Source: Planctomycetota bacterium
GTDB lineage: Bacteria > Planctomycetota > UBA8108 > UBA1146 > JAJFFE01
Assembly: GCA_020425835.1 (NCBI GenBank)
Contig: JAGQRC010000218.1
Span: 1-6,538 of the forward strand
Direction: 5' to 3'
Length of the DNA stretch: 6,538 nt
Part shown: positions 1 to 5,696 of the stretch, piece by piece
How the letters are laid out: every line of letters starts with the position of its first letter
How positions within the stretch are numbered: the first letter of the stretch is position 1
Position numbers and translations under genes: made by a program
The notes under the pieces: model-generated
Told to the model about the DNA's origin: nothing
What the model saw: the letters and a program-made list of their open reading frames with translations, nothing else
Database searches by the model: none

Positions 1-150
1 GTCGTCACCCTGCATGACCTCGTAGGCCAGGTCGGCGCGACGCTCGGTGAGTGAGCTGATGGCCATGTTGGTCGACTCCTCGACCAACGACCCCATGCGG
101 AGGATTCTCCGCTTGAGGGACTCCAAGTCCCGTTGCAGATGCTTCGACAT
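1..150 (-). CDS. phoU: PhoU, phosphate-transport regulator (N-terminal 50 codons, cut by window edge)
   Basis: The minus strand from 150 down to the window edge encodes MSKHLQRDLESLKRRILRMG followed by a continuation rich in amphipathic helix (SLVEESTNMAISSLTERRAD). This is the typical first helices of the PhoU domain: an N-terminal F/L-x-x-x-L-x-x-L-K pattern, then M-G and A-x-x-S-L. PhoU is a cytoplasmic helical-bundle protein that in known systems connects PstB/PstSCAB to the PhoR sensor and restrains phosphate uptake and the Pho response. The start is the ATG at 150-148, with GAGG seven bases upstream. It follows pstB by 86 nt in the same direction, the usual last position of a pst operon. 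The C-terminal three quarters lie outside the window, so completeness cannot be judged. Identification is based on these 50 residues plus operon position. Confidence 0.9.
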   Translation of the reverse strand, partial: MSKHLQRDLESLKRRILRMGSLVEESTNMAISSLTERRADLAYEVMQGDD

Positions 151-236
151 TCCCCAACCTCGCGGCATTCGCCTCATGGACTCTGGACGGCACGCCCTGG
201 ACATCCCGTCCCCCAACTGAGTCGTGATCGTTGTGA

Positions 237-1049
237 CTAACCGAATCGTCCCGAGACATAGTCCTCGGTCCTCTTGTGACGCGGTCGCGTGAAGACCTCC
301 TCGGTCTCCCCGAACTCGACGAGCTCCCCCATGTCCATGAACACGGTGTAATCGGAGACCCGCGCCGCCTGCTGCATGTTGTGGGTGACGATGACGATCG
401 TGTACGTGTCCTTGAGCTCGAAGAGCAGATCCTCGATACGAGAAGTGCTGACCGGATCGAGTGCGGAACACGGCTCATCCATCAGGATCACCTCGGGGTC
501 CATGGCCAGGGCTCGCGCGATACAGAGCCGTTGCTGCTGACCTCCGGACAGCCCGAGCGCGAGATCATCGAGGCGATCGTGGACCTCTTCCCACAGCGCG
601 GCTTGCCGCAGGGACTTCTCCACGAGCTCGCTGAGATCTCCCTTGACCCCGTTGATCGCGGGGCCCCACGACACATTCTTGAAGATCGACTTCGGGAACG
701 GATTCGGCTTCTGGAACACCATTCCGATCCGGCGACGGACCTCCACCGGGTCGATCGAGCGACTGTAGATGTCGACACCCTTGTAGGTGACATCCCCATC
801 GTGGGACGCTTGGAGGACGAAATCGTTCATCCGATTGAAGGTCCGCAACAGCGTGCTCTTCCCACAACCCGATGGGCCGATGATCGCGGTGATCTTCCGC
901 TCCGGAATGACCAACGAGACATTGCGGACGGCGGGAGAGTCACCGTACCGAATCGTCAGGTTCCGGGCCTCGAGGATCGGGACGATGGGCTCCGGCTTCG
1001 ACGGGGTTTCCTGGGCCTTCACTCCACGCTCCAACGCAATGTCCACCAT
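237..1049 (-). CDS. pstB: PstB, phosphate ABC transporter ATP-binding protein
   Basis: Cytoplasmic ATPase that powers the PstSCAB phosphate importer. With the ATG at 1049 as residue 1 the protein is 270 aa, normal for PstB plus a slightly long N-terminal tail (about 25 residues before the ATPase core). All ABC motifs are intact: Walker [10 protein letters not shown] (58-66), Q-loop within [15 protein letters not shown] (111-125), signature LSGGQQQRL (167-175), Walker B VILMDEP (187-193) with D-loop SALDP, and switch histidine in VTHN (221-224). The [11 protein letters not shown] stretch and NRMND after Walker A are PstB-specific within the ABC family. The start is ambiguous: three start-type codons stand in a row, GTG (1052-1050), ATG (1049-1047) and GTG (1046-1044). 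GGAAGG just upstream fits the ATG with better spacing. The ATG overlaps the pstA stop by one base (TGATG), and the first GTG would overlap it by four. Stop is TAG at 239-237. Confidence 0.97.
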   Translation of the reverse strand: MVDIALERGVKAQETPSKPEPIVPILEARNLTIRYGDSPAVRNVSLVIPERKITAIIGPSGCGKSTLLRTFNRMNDFVLQASHDGDVTYKGVDIYSRSIDPVEVRRRIGMVFQKPNPFPKSIFKNVSWGPAINGVKGDLSELVEKSLRQAALWEEVHDRLDDLALGLSGGQQQRLCIARALAMDPEVILMDEPCSALDPVSTSRIEDLLFELKDTYTIVIVTHNMQQAARVSDYTVFMDMGELVEFGETEEVFTRPRHKRTEDYVSGRFG

Positions 1050-1921
1050 CACTGGCCCTTCCGCGACCGCTGACGAATGTAGACGGCGGTGCCGTTCATC
1101 ACCAAGAGCACGGCGAGGAGGACGATGATCCCCGCAGCCGCGAGCAGGTGGAACTCCTGTTGGGGCTTGGATGCCCAGTTGTAGATCTGGATCGGCAGCG
1201 CCGTGAAACTGTCCATCGGTCCCCTCGGAACGAAGGGCACGTAGGTCAGCGCCCCGATCATGACCAGCGGCGCAGTCTCACCGATCGCCCGGGACAACGC
1301 GAGAATGATCCCGGTGATGATCCCGGGGAGCGCGCTCGGGACGACGTGGTGACGCACGGTCTCCCACCGGGTCGCGCCGAGCGCGAACGCCGCCTGCCGG
1401 ATCGACGGCGGCACCGCCCGAATCGCCTCTCGAGAGGCCATGATGATCACCGGCAGGATCAGGAGGGACATGGTCAGCGCGCCGGCGAGGACGCTCTCCC
1501 CGAGCGCCACTCCGCGGACGAAGAGCGCCAGCCCGAGAATCCCGTAGACGATCGACGGCACCCCGGCGAGATTCGACAGGTTGACTTCGATCAACGTGTT
1601 GAGGCGACCTGGCCTCGCGTACTCCTCGAGGTAGACCGCCGCGGCGACCCCGACCGGAACCGCGATGAATCCGGTGAGGGCGATCAGCCACAACGTCCCG
1701 AACAACGCCGTCTTGATCCCAGCTCGTTCCGGTTGGTAGGACGGAAGACTCGAGAGGAACTGCCAACTCAGCGAACCGATCCCTTCGCGGGTCACGTGAA
1801 CGATCAATGTGACCAAGAGGATCAGACTGACGGCGGTCATTCCGGTGCAGAGGAGTCGGAAAGCGGTCGCCTTCCGGCGGCGTCGCGCGAGTGACGGATC
1901 GACGATCTCGCCGAGCTTCAT
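1049..1921 (-). CDS. pstA: PstA, phosphate ABC transporter permease
   Basis: Inner-membrane permease subunit that pairs with PstC to form the phosphate channel. It has 290 aa, the usual PstA length. A positively charged cytoplasmic N-terminus (RRRRK at 13-17) is followed by hydrophobic segments at roughly 22-43, 72-95, 117-137, 143-162, 199-220 and 257-280, consistent with six transmembrane helices. The cytoplasmic EAA loop that docks on PstB is clear: [20 protein letters not shown] at 165-184, continuing to VVPSALPGI. The motif [12 protein letters not shown] (117-128) is typical of the PstA/PstC family. [17 protein letters not shown] (208-224) is the PstA-type ending, where PstC has GETMAV. 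The ATG at 1921 has GGGAGG seven bases or so upstream and overlaps the pstC stop as ATGA (1918-1921), implying translational coupling. The 3' end overlaps the pstB start. Confidence 0.97.
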   Translation of the reverse strand: MKLGEIVDPSLARRRRKATAFRLLCTGMTAVSLILLVTLIVHVTREGIGSLSWQFLSSLPSYQPERAGIKTALFGTLWLIALTGFIAVPVGVAAAVYLEEYARPGRLNTLIEVNLSNLAGVPSIVYGILGLALFVRGVALGESVLAGALTMSLLILPVIIMASREAIRAVPPSIRQAAFALGATRWETVRHHVVPSALPGIITGIILALSRAIGETAPLVMIGALTYVPFVPRGPMDSFTALPIQIYNWASKPQQEFHLLAAAGIIVLLAVLLVMNGTAVYIRQRSRKGQ

Positions 1922-2835
1922 TCGTACACCTCCCGGAACCGGCGCATGACCCGGTTGGCGATGAAGTTGGCGATCAGCGTGATCGTGAACAGGAGCGCCC
2001 CGACTGCGAACACGGTTCGATAGGCCACGCCGTTCGCCTCCAAGTCACCGAGACTCACCTGCACGATGTACCCGGTCATGGTCTGGATGCTCTCGAACGG
2101 GTTGACGGTCAGCTTCGGCGTGGAACCCGCGGCGAGGGAGACCGCCATGGTCTCCCCGACTGCTCGAGAGAGCGCGAGGACGAACGAGGCGCTGACCCCG
2201 GAGAGCGCCGCCGGGACCACGATCCGCGTCGCGACCTCGAAACGGGTCGCGCCGAGCGCGAAGGCGCCGTTGCGCAACGACGCGGGGACGGCGCGTAACG
2301 CGTCGTCGCACAGTGAGGCGACCATCGGCAAGATCATCACGCCGACGACGATCGAGGCGCTCGCCGCGTTGTAGGTCTCCACGCCGTCGAAGAGGCGGCG
2401 CAGGAGCGGGGTGACGAAGGTCAACGCGAAGTACCCGTACACGACCGTCGGCACGCCGGCCAGGATCTCGAGGACCGGCTTCGCCGCGTCGCGAACCCGA
2501 CGGCTCGCATACTCGCTCAGGTAGATCGCCGTCGCGAGGCCGACGGGGATGGCGATCAGCGCCGACCCCGCGACCACCATGAACGTCCCACAGAGCAACG
2601 GGAGCACGCCGAACGAGGCGTCGCGGAAGACCGGCGTCCACTCGGTGCCGAAGAGGAACTCGAAGATCGAGACCTCTCGGAAGAAGAGGATCGCCTCACG
2701 GAGGAGAACGATGATGATGCCGGCCGTGGTGACGACGGACAACAGCGCACAGGCGAAGAGGAGGACCTTGATGACCTCTTCCCGCCAACGCTTCGACCGT
2801 TGAACCTCCAACGCCTTCGCGATCGCTGTCGTCAC
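1918..2835 (-). CDS. pstC: PstC, phosphate ABC transporter permease
   Basis: The other inner-membrane permease of the Pst importer, 305 aa. A short charged N-terminus ([11 protein letters not shown], 13-23) precedes hydrophobic segments near 23-48, 76-105, 122-145, 160-175, 207-222 and 274-293. The EAA loop is [20 protein letters not shown] at 177-196. [15 protein letters not shown] (223-237) is the PstC hallmark. [11 protein letters not shown] (60-70) matches the PstC periplasmic F-L-x-G-x-x-W-x-P signature. No ATG lies near the beginning of homology. The start is a GTG at 2835-2833 with AGGGAG (2847-2842) six bases upstream, which is convincing. It lies 63 nt downstream of pstS, with a stem-loop between them, and its stop overlaps the pstA start by four bases. 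Confidence 0.96.
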   Translation of the reverse strand: MTTAIAKALEVQRSKRWREEVIKVLLFACALLSVVTTAGIIIVLLREAILFFREVSIFEFLFGTEWTPVFRDASFGVLPLLCGTFMVVAGSALIAIPVGLATAIYLSEYASRRVRDAAKPVLEILAGVPTVVYGYFALTFVTPLLRRLFDGVETYNAASASIVVGVMILPMVASLCDDALRAVPASLRNGAFALGATRFEVATRIVVPAALSGVSASFVLALSRAVGETMAVSLAAGSTPKLTVNPFESIQTMTGYIVQVSLGDLEANGVAYRTVFAVGALLFTITLIANFIANRVMRRFREVYE

Positions 2836-2852
2836 GCGACACTCCCTACCGA

Positions 2853-2884
2853 GGGGCGCCGAGAGACTTACTCCCCGACGCCCC
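2853..2884 (-). promoter_or_regulatory. Intercistronic stem-loop between pstS and pstC
   Basis: In the transcript (minus-strand) sense the arms read GGGGCGTC (2884-2877) and GGCGCCCC (2860-2853). They pair over eight positions, seven Watson-Crick and one G-U, around a 16-nt loop that could add a further GAG/CTC pairing. The stem starts 14 nt after the pstS stop codon and ends six bases before the pstC ribosome site. No T-run follows it, so it does not look like a full intrinsic terminator. In other ABC operons such hairpins protect the upstream binding-protein message or damp transcription into the permease genes, and the same role is inferred here. Confidence 0.5.
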
Positions 2885-2898
2885 GTGAACGCGCGTCC

Positions 2899-3873
2899 TT
2901 ACTTCAGGAACTCCTCGAGCGGAACCCCCGCGGTCGACTTGCCGCTGAAGGTCGATCCGGTGACGCCGCCCTCGAAGCGCTTCATCGCGAGTTCGTAGAC
3001 CCGACTCGGTAGCGCGACGTACCCGACCTTGGCCACGTACTCCGGCGCGTTCTTCAGGTAGAACGTGACGAAGTCCCGAACCTCGGAACGCTGAGCCGAC
3101 TTCGAGTTCACGTAGATGAAGATCGGTCGGGACAGGGGCTGGTAGCTGTTGTCATTGATGCTGTCCCGCGTCGGGGCGACCGGCCCGGTCGCGGTCATGA
3201 TCGGAACCACCTTCAGCTTGTCGTGGTTCTCCTCGTAGTAGGCGAACCCGAAGAAGCCGAGAGAGTCCTTGTCCCCCGCCACCCCGCGGACCAGGACGTT
3301 GTCATCCTCGCTCGCAGTGAAGTCCGGTCTACACGCCTGTGACTCGCCGTTGATCACCTCGGTGAAGTAGTCGAACGTCCCGGAGTCCGTCCCTGGACCG
3401 TAGAGCTTGATCGTTCGATCCGGCCATCCCTCGCGCACTTCGCTCCACTTGGTGATCTTGCTGTCGGGACCCCAGATCCGGTTCAGCTCCTCGACGGTCA
3501 GGTGATCGACGAAGTCGTTCTCGGGATGGACGACGACGGAGATTCCATCGAACGCGACCGGGAGCTCGATGAAGTCGATGCCGTGGTCCTTCGCCTTGTC
3601 CGCCTCGGACGACTTGATCGGGCGGGACGCGTCGTTGATGTCCTTCTCCCCGATGCAGAACTTCTTGAAGCCGCCGCCGGTGCCAGAAACCCCAACCGTG
3701 ACTTGGACACCGGGATGTGCCGCTCCGAACTCTTCCGCCATCGCCTCGGTGATCGGGAAGACGGTGCTCGAGCCGTCGACGGCGACGGTGACTCGCTCCC
3801 CGGTGCAGCCAGAACCGCAGCAGGTGATGACGAGGAGCGCACCGGCCGCGACAGCGGTCATTGGACTCCGCAT
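2899..3873 (-). CDS. pstS: PstS, phosphate-binding protein of the ABC transporter (probable lipoprotein)
   Basis: Extracytoplasmic receptor that captures inorganic phosphate and delivers it to PstC/PstA; 324 aa. Start is the ATG at 3873, with a full AAGGAG five bases upstream. The reading frame stays open upstream to about 4206, but that part is proline- and arginine-rich and has no signal sequence. Residues 1-22 form an export signal ([20 protein letters not shown]), with C23 or C18/C19 as possible lipidated cysteine. The phosphate-site motifs are in order: DGSSTVFP (33-40), [10 protein letters not shown] (63-72), INDASRPI (79-86) and [10 protein letters not shown] (161-170). They supply the usual Ser, Arg, Asp and Thr ligands. 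[11 protein letters not shown] (188-198) and LGFFGFAYY (205-213) are family-typical and nearer to the SphX/PstS type common in cyanobacteria and planctomycetes than to E. coli PstS (my judgement from motifs). First gene of the operon. Stop TAA at 2901-2899. Confidence 0.96.
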   Translation of the reverse strand: MRSPMTAVAAGALLVITCCGSGCTGERVTVAVDGSSTVFPITEAMAEEFGAAHPGVQVTVGVSGTGGGFKKFCIGEKDINDASRPIKSSEADKAKDHGIDFIELPVAFDGISVVVHPENDFVDHLTVEELNRIWGPDSKITKWSEVREGWPDRTIKLYGPGTDSGTFDYFTEVINGESQACRPDFTASEDDNVLVRGVAGDKDSLGFFGFAYYEENHDKLKVVPIMTATGPVAPTRDSINDNSYQPLSRPIFIYVNSKSAQRSEVRDFVTFYLKNAPEYVAKVGYVALPSRVYELAMKRFEGGVTGSTFSGKSTAGVPLEEFLK

Positions 3874-3878
3874 GGATT

Positions 3879-3884
3879 CTCCTT
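3879..3884 (-). promoter_or_regulatory. Ribosome binding site of pstS
   Basis: AAGGAG on the minus strand, five bases before the ATG at 3873-3871. It is the strongest Shine-Dalgarno in the window. It fixes the pstS start against the much longer open frame that continues upstream. Confidence 0.85.
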
Positions 3885-3889
3885 CTGTG

Positions 3890-3938
3890 AGGTCGATCCG
3901 AAAGGCTGGGGCATTGGCGTTTCTACTCGGATCGACCT
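3890..3938 (-). promoter_or_regulatory. Perfect 12-bp inverted repeat in the pstS leader
   Basis: In the transcript sense the left arm AGGTCGATCCGA (3938-3927) and right arm TCGGATCGACCT (3901-3890) are exact reverse complements, separated by 25 nt. The right arm ends five bases before the AAGGAG ribosome site of pstS. As RNA this would be a stable hairpin in the 5' untranslated region. As DNA it could be a spaced operator dyad. No T-run follows, so a simple intrinsic terminator is unlikely. The inverted repeat is seen directly. Its role as leader structure or operator for phosphate control is inference. Confidence 0.55.
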
Positions 3939-4005
3939 TGGCATTCGAGGCACGATGGAGACCCCAGAGGCCTCTCAATGCACTCGAGGAAAGCGGCTCC
4001 ACGAT

Positions 4006-4021
4006 GCCGCCGAGCGGCGGC
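4006..4021. repeat. All-GC 6-bp hairpin in the pstS upstream region
   Basis: GCCGCC (4006-4011) and GGCGGC (4016-4021) are exact reverse complements around a 4-nt loop. It is compact and very stable as RNA, but no T-run follows on either strand. It may be part of the pstS leader if transcription begins upstream of it, or chance in a GC-rich sequence. Confidence 0.35.
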
Positions 4022-4232
4022 GCACGCCGAGAGCCGGGGGCGTCGCGGGCTGACCGAGGTCCCCAACCATCCGCGGCCTGCGCGCCCAGAGTCGCCAGAA
4101 GAGTACGTAGAAATGTGAAGATTGGATAAGCGGCGAGCAAGTCTCTTGGAGACAAGGACTTGGGCCAGCTCCCGGCTCGGCGTGAGCGTGCGACCGCGAC
4201 GGTCACCCGAACGCGGTCGACCCCGGAGGCGA

Positions 4233-4271
4233 GAACGGATGCGCTCGGAGATTCGCCGAACCGATCCGTTC
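4233..4271. repeat. Nested inverted repeat between the dockerin-like gene and pstS
   Basis: Outer arms GAACGGAT (4233-4240) and ATCCGTTC (4264-4271) are an exact 8-bp inverted repeat. Inside sit TCGG (4245-4248) and CCGA (4256-4259), separated from the outer arms by 4 nt on each side, giving a two-tier hairpin with a 7-nt loop. On the plus strand it is followed by a pyrimidine-rich run (CCTTTCCTTCC), but no plus-strand gene ends here. It lies about 110 nt beyond the stop of the minus-strand dockerin-like gene. Its function is unknown; transcript-end structure or operator are both possible. Confidence 0.4.
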
Positions 4272-4337
4272 CCTTTCCTTCCGGCCGATGACGACGCCGG
4301 CGGGGCTACCCGTCCGTCGAGATCTCGTTCCGGCCGA

Positions 4338-4356
4338 GAGCCCGAGCGTTCGGCTC
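4338..4356 (-). terminator. Possible weak terminator hairpin after the dockerin-like gene
   Basis: In the minus-strand sense GAGCCGA (4356-4350) can pair with TCGGGCTC (4345-4338 plus a one-base bulge) around a 4-nt loop, starting 23 nt after the TAG stop at 4382-4380. Position and stem suit a transcript end. There is no U-tract and the stem has a bulge, so this is a weak candidate only. Confidence 0.25.
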
Positions 4357-4379
4357 GAGTGTAGGGCCCCGGCGGACGG

Positions 4380-5270
4380 CTACGGTGTGCAGAGCTGGAC
4401 ACCCACCGCCAACGGAGCGATCTGGTCCTGGGCGAGCATCTCGAACTCCGCCTCGAGCGGATCGACGACCGTCGAGACGAAGAGCGGGGCGAGGAAACCG
4501 ATCGCGCCGCAGGCGCTGAGATCCAGGTCGGTATTGACGATCATCAGGTCGATCACCGCATCGGTGATCTCCGTGACCCCCGGCGCGACGACCATACCGG
4601 TGGCGATGAGCGTCGCGTCGACATCGAGCACCAACGATCCATCGCAAGAGCCCGAGAAGAGCGCCGACGAGTAGGTGATCCCGATCGGGTCGACGGTGAC
4701 GGTCAGGCTCGCGACACCCTCGAGCGTCCCGAGGTCGTAGGTGAACGAGTTCAGCTCGATCAGCGCCTCACAACCCGCGACACCGAGACACGCCGGAGCC
4801 GTCGTCTGGTTGCAGTACTCGATCGTGAACCCGCTCCCGCTGAACGTGCCGGTCGGCACGCAAACGGTGGTGGGAAACGAGCTGACGAAGAGGCTCTCGA
4901 AGGTCGCGACGTCCACGCAGATCGGTCCGCAGATCAGGCCATCGGCCGTGAGGTCGGTCCCGGGGGCGGGAAAGGGCTCGGCCGGCACCGGGCTACCCGG
5001 GACGAAGAGGAAACTGAGCAGGTAGACCGCGTCGGCCACGTCGTTCCCGCCGTCGTCATTGGTATCCGCGGCATCGGGACAGTTGGGCAGAGGACCGAGT
5101 CCGAACAGTCCGGATAGAATGAACACCGCATCCCCGATATCGACGAGGCTGTCCTCGTTGGCATCCCCGCGGATGAACAGGTCCGACCCCGCTCCGGCTC
5201 GCACCGGGGTCGTCACGGCGACCAAGAGCCCCAGCACCAGAAAGAGAGATGACAACGCTCGCATGGACAT
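4380..5270 (-). CDS. Secreted cysteine-rich protein with N-terminal dockerin-like repeat pair
   Basis: 296 aa, start ATG at 5270 with GGAAGGGG five bases or so upstream; a second ATG two codons later (5264) is less well spaced. Residues 1-25 are a signal peptide (hydrophobic core LSSLFLVLGLLVAV, likely cleavage after PVRA). Two dockerin type I/EF-hand-like repeats follow. Repeat 1 spans 34-56 (GDANEDSLVDIGDAVFILSG, calcium ligands D36, N38, D40, D44, D47). Repeat 2 spans 66-89 (D69, N71, D73, D77, D80, then AVYLLSFLF). A proline-rich linker (91-104) leads to LTADGLICG, a common tail of this repeat class. Residues about 114-296 form a domain I do not recognise, with alternating-hydrophobic beta strands (TVTVDPIG, LVLDVDATLIATGMVV) and a helix-like C-terminus. 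There are ten cysteines in all, at 64, 114, 118, 137, 153, 161, 167, 209, 254 and 294, suggesting disulfides outside the cytoplasm. No catalytic motif is seen. It is next to pst but not evidently linked to it. Confidence 0.8.
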   Translation of the reverse strand: MSMRALSSLFLVLGLLVAVTTPVRAGAGSDLFIRGDANEDSLVDIGDAVFILSGLFGLGPLPNCPDAADTNDDGGNDVADAVYLLSFLFVPGSPVPAEPFPAPGTDLTADGLICGPICVDVATFESLFVSSFPTTVCVPTGTFSGSGFTIEYCNQTTAPACLGVAGCEALIELNSFTYDLGTLEGVASLTVTVDPIGITYSSALFSGSCDGSLVLDVDATLIATGMVVAPGVTEITDAVIDLMIVNTDLDLSACGAIGFLAPLFVSTVVDPLEAEFEMLAQDQIAPLAVGVQLCTP

Positions 5271-5696
5271 CGGGTCCCCTTCCCACGTCGTTCGACCCGA
5301 GACCCCGACGGGCCCCGGAGAGATGGCCGCTCGGCCGGCGAACCTCCGATTGTCCCCGATCCCGGCAAAGTCGCTACGGATCATTCGCGAACAACCGAGT
5401 CTCGGCCCGCTCGCCGATGCGCGCGGTGACTCGCACGAGTTCTCGATCATCCTCGCCGCTCCGCAGTTATGAGCCCGAGACCCCTTTGCGGACCGCGCGT
5501 CCTCCGCGATCCTCGAAGCGCCGCGATGCGTCCGCGCTCCGCTCTCCACTGGGACAGGCCCGAGACGCACCATGCGGGCGGGAAACAACCCGAGGAAAAC
5601 GATCCGAACCACGGCTGAGCGAGCGCGGTGCGCCGACCCGGATGTCGTCGCTTCGACCCCATCGGCCATCCCGAAACTTCGAGAGTCGAGGTCCGC
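5271..5696. other. Divergent intergenic region, no recognisable gene
   Basis: About 430 nt lie between the starts of the dockerin-like gene (minus) and the DUF4382-type gene (plus), so promoters for both should be here. Both frames of the flanking genes stay open far into it, but the translations are Arg/Ser/Pro-rich and lack export signals or family similarity, as expected for GC-rich noncoding DNA. Small dyads such as CCGAG-T-CTCGG (5396-5406) and ACTCG-CA-CGAGT (5430-5441) are seen. No convincing promoter pair or known operator was found. Confidence 0.55.

Larger units (their letters stand above)
3874..4379. other. Intergenic region upstream of pstS, no convincing gene
   Basis: This stretch separates the end of the dockerin-like gene from pstS, both on the minus strand. 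Frames in it are open only because of high GC; their translations are Arg/Pro/Ser-rich with no family resemblance or export signal. It must carry pstS leader and probably promoter elements. The only AT-richer pocket lies at about 4107-4131, some 240 nt upstream of pstS, but no good -35/-10 pair could be assigned, and no Pho-box direct repeat (CTGTCAT-like) was found. Dyads present: the 12-bp repeat at 3890-3938, palindrome AGAGGCCTCT at 3966-3975, all-GC hairpin GCCGCC-4 nt-GGCGGC at 4006-4021, and a nested repeat at 4233-4271. Confidence 0.6.

Noticed and set aside
276..1073. Plus-strand open frame of 265 codons opposite pstB
   Set aside because: It lies antisense to an intact PstB with all ABC motifs. 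The translation is Arg/Asp/Leu-rich without family resemblance, as expected for a shadow frame in GC-rich DNA.
1148..1894. Plus-strand open frame of 248 codons opposite pstA
   Set aside because: Antisense shadow of pstA; the translation is almost entirely Arg, Asp, Gly, Pro and Glu with no hydrophobic core.
3890..3938. Reading the pstS leader hairpin as an intrinsic terminator or a known riboswitch
   Set aside because: No U-tract follows the stem, the loop is long, and no known riboswitch core was recognised.
3874..4140. Classical Pho box for pstS
   Set aside because: No pair of CTGTCAT-like or TTAACA-like direct repeats was found on the minus strand at workable spacing.
3874..4206. N-terminal extension of PstS by about 111 residues in the same frame
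   Set aside because: It would bury the signal peptide inside the protein. The ATG at 3873 has an ideal AAGGAG, and the upstream residues are low-complexity Arg/Pro/Ser.
3923..4402. Minus-strand open frame between the dockerin-like gene and pstS
   Set aside because: Arg/Ser/Pro-rich translation, no ribosome site worth naming, no family pattern; typical of noncoding GC-rich DNA.
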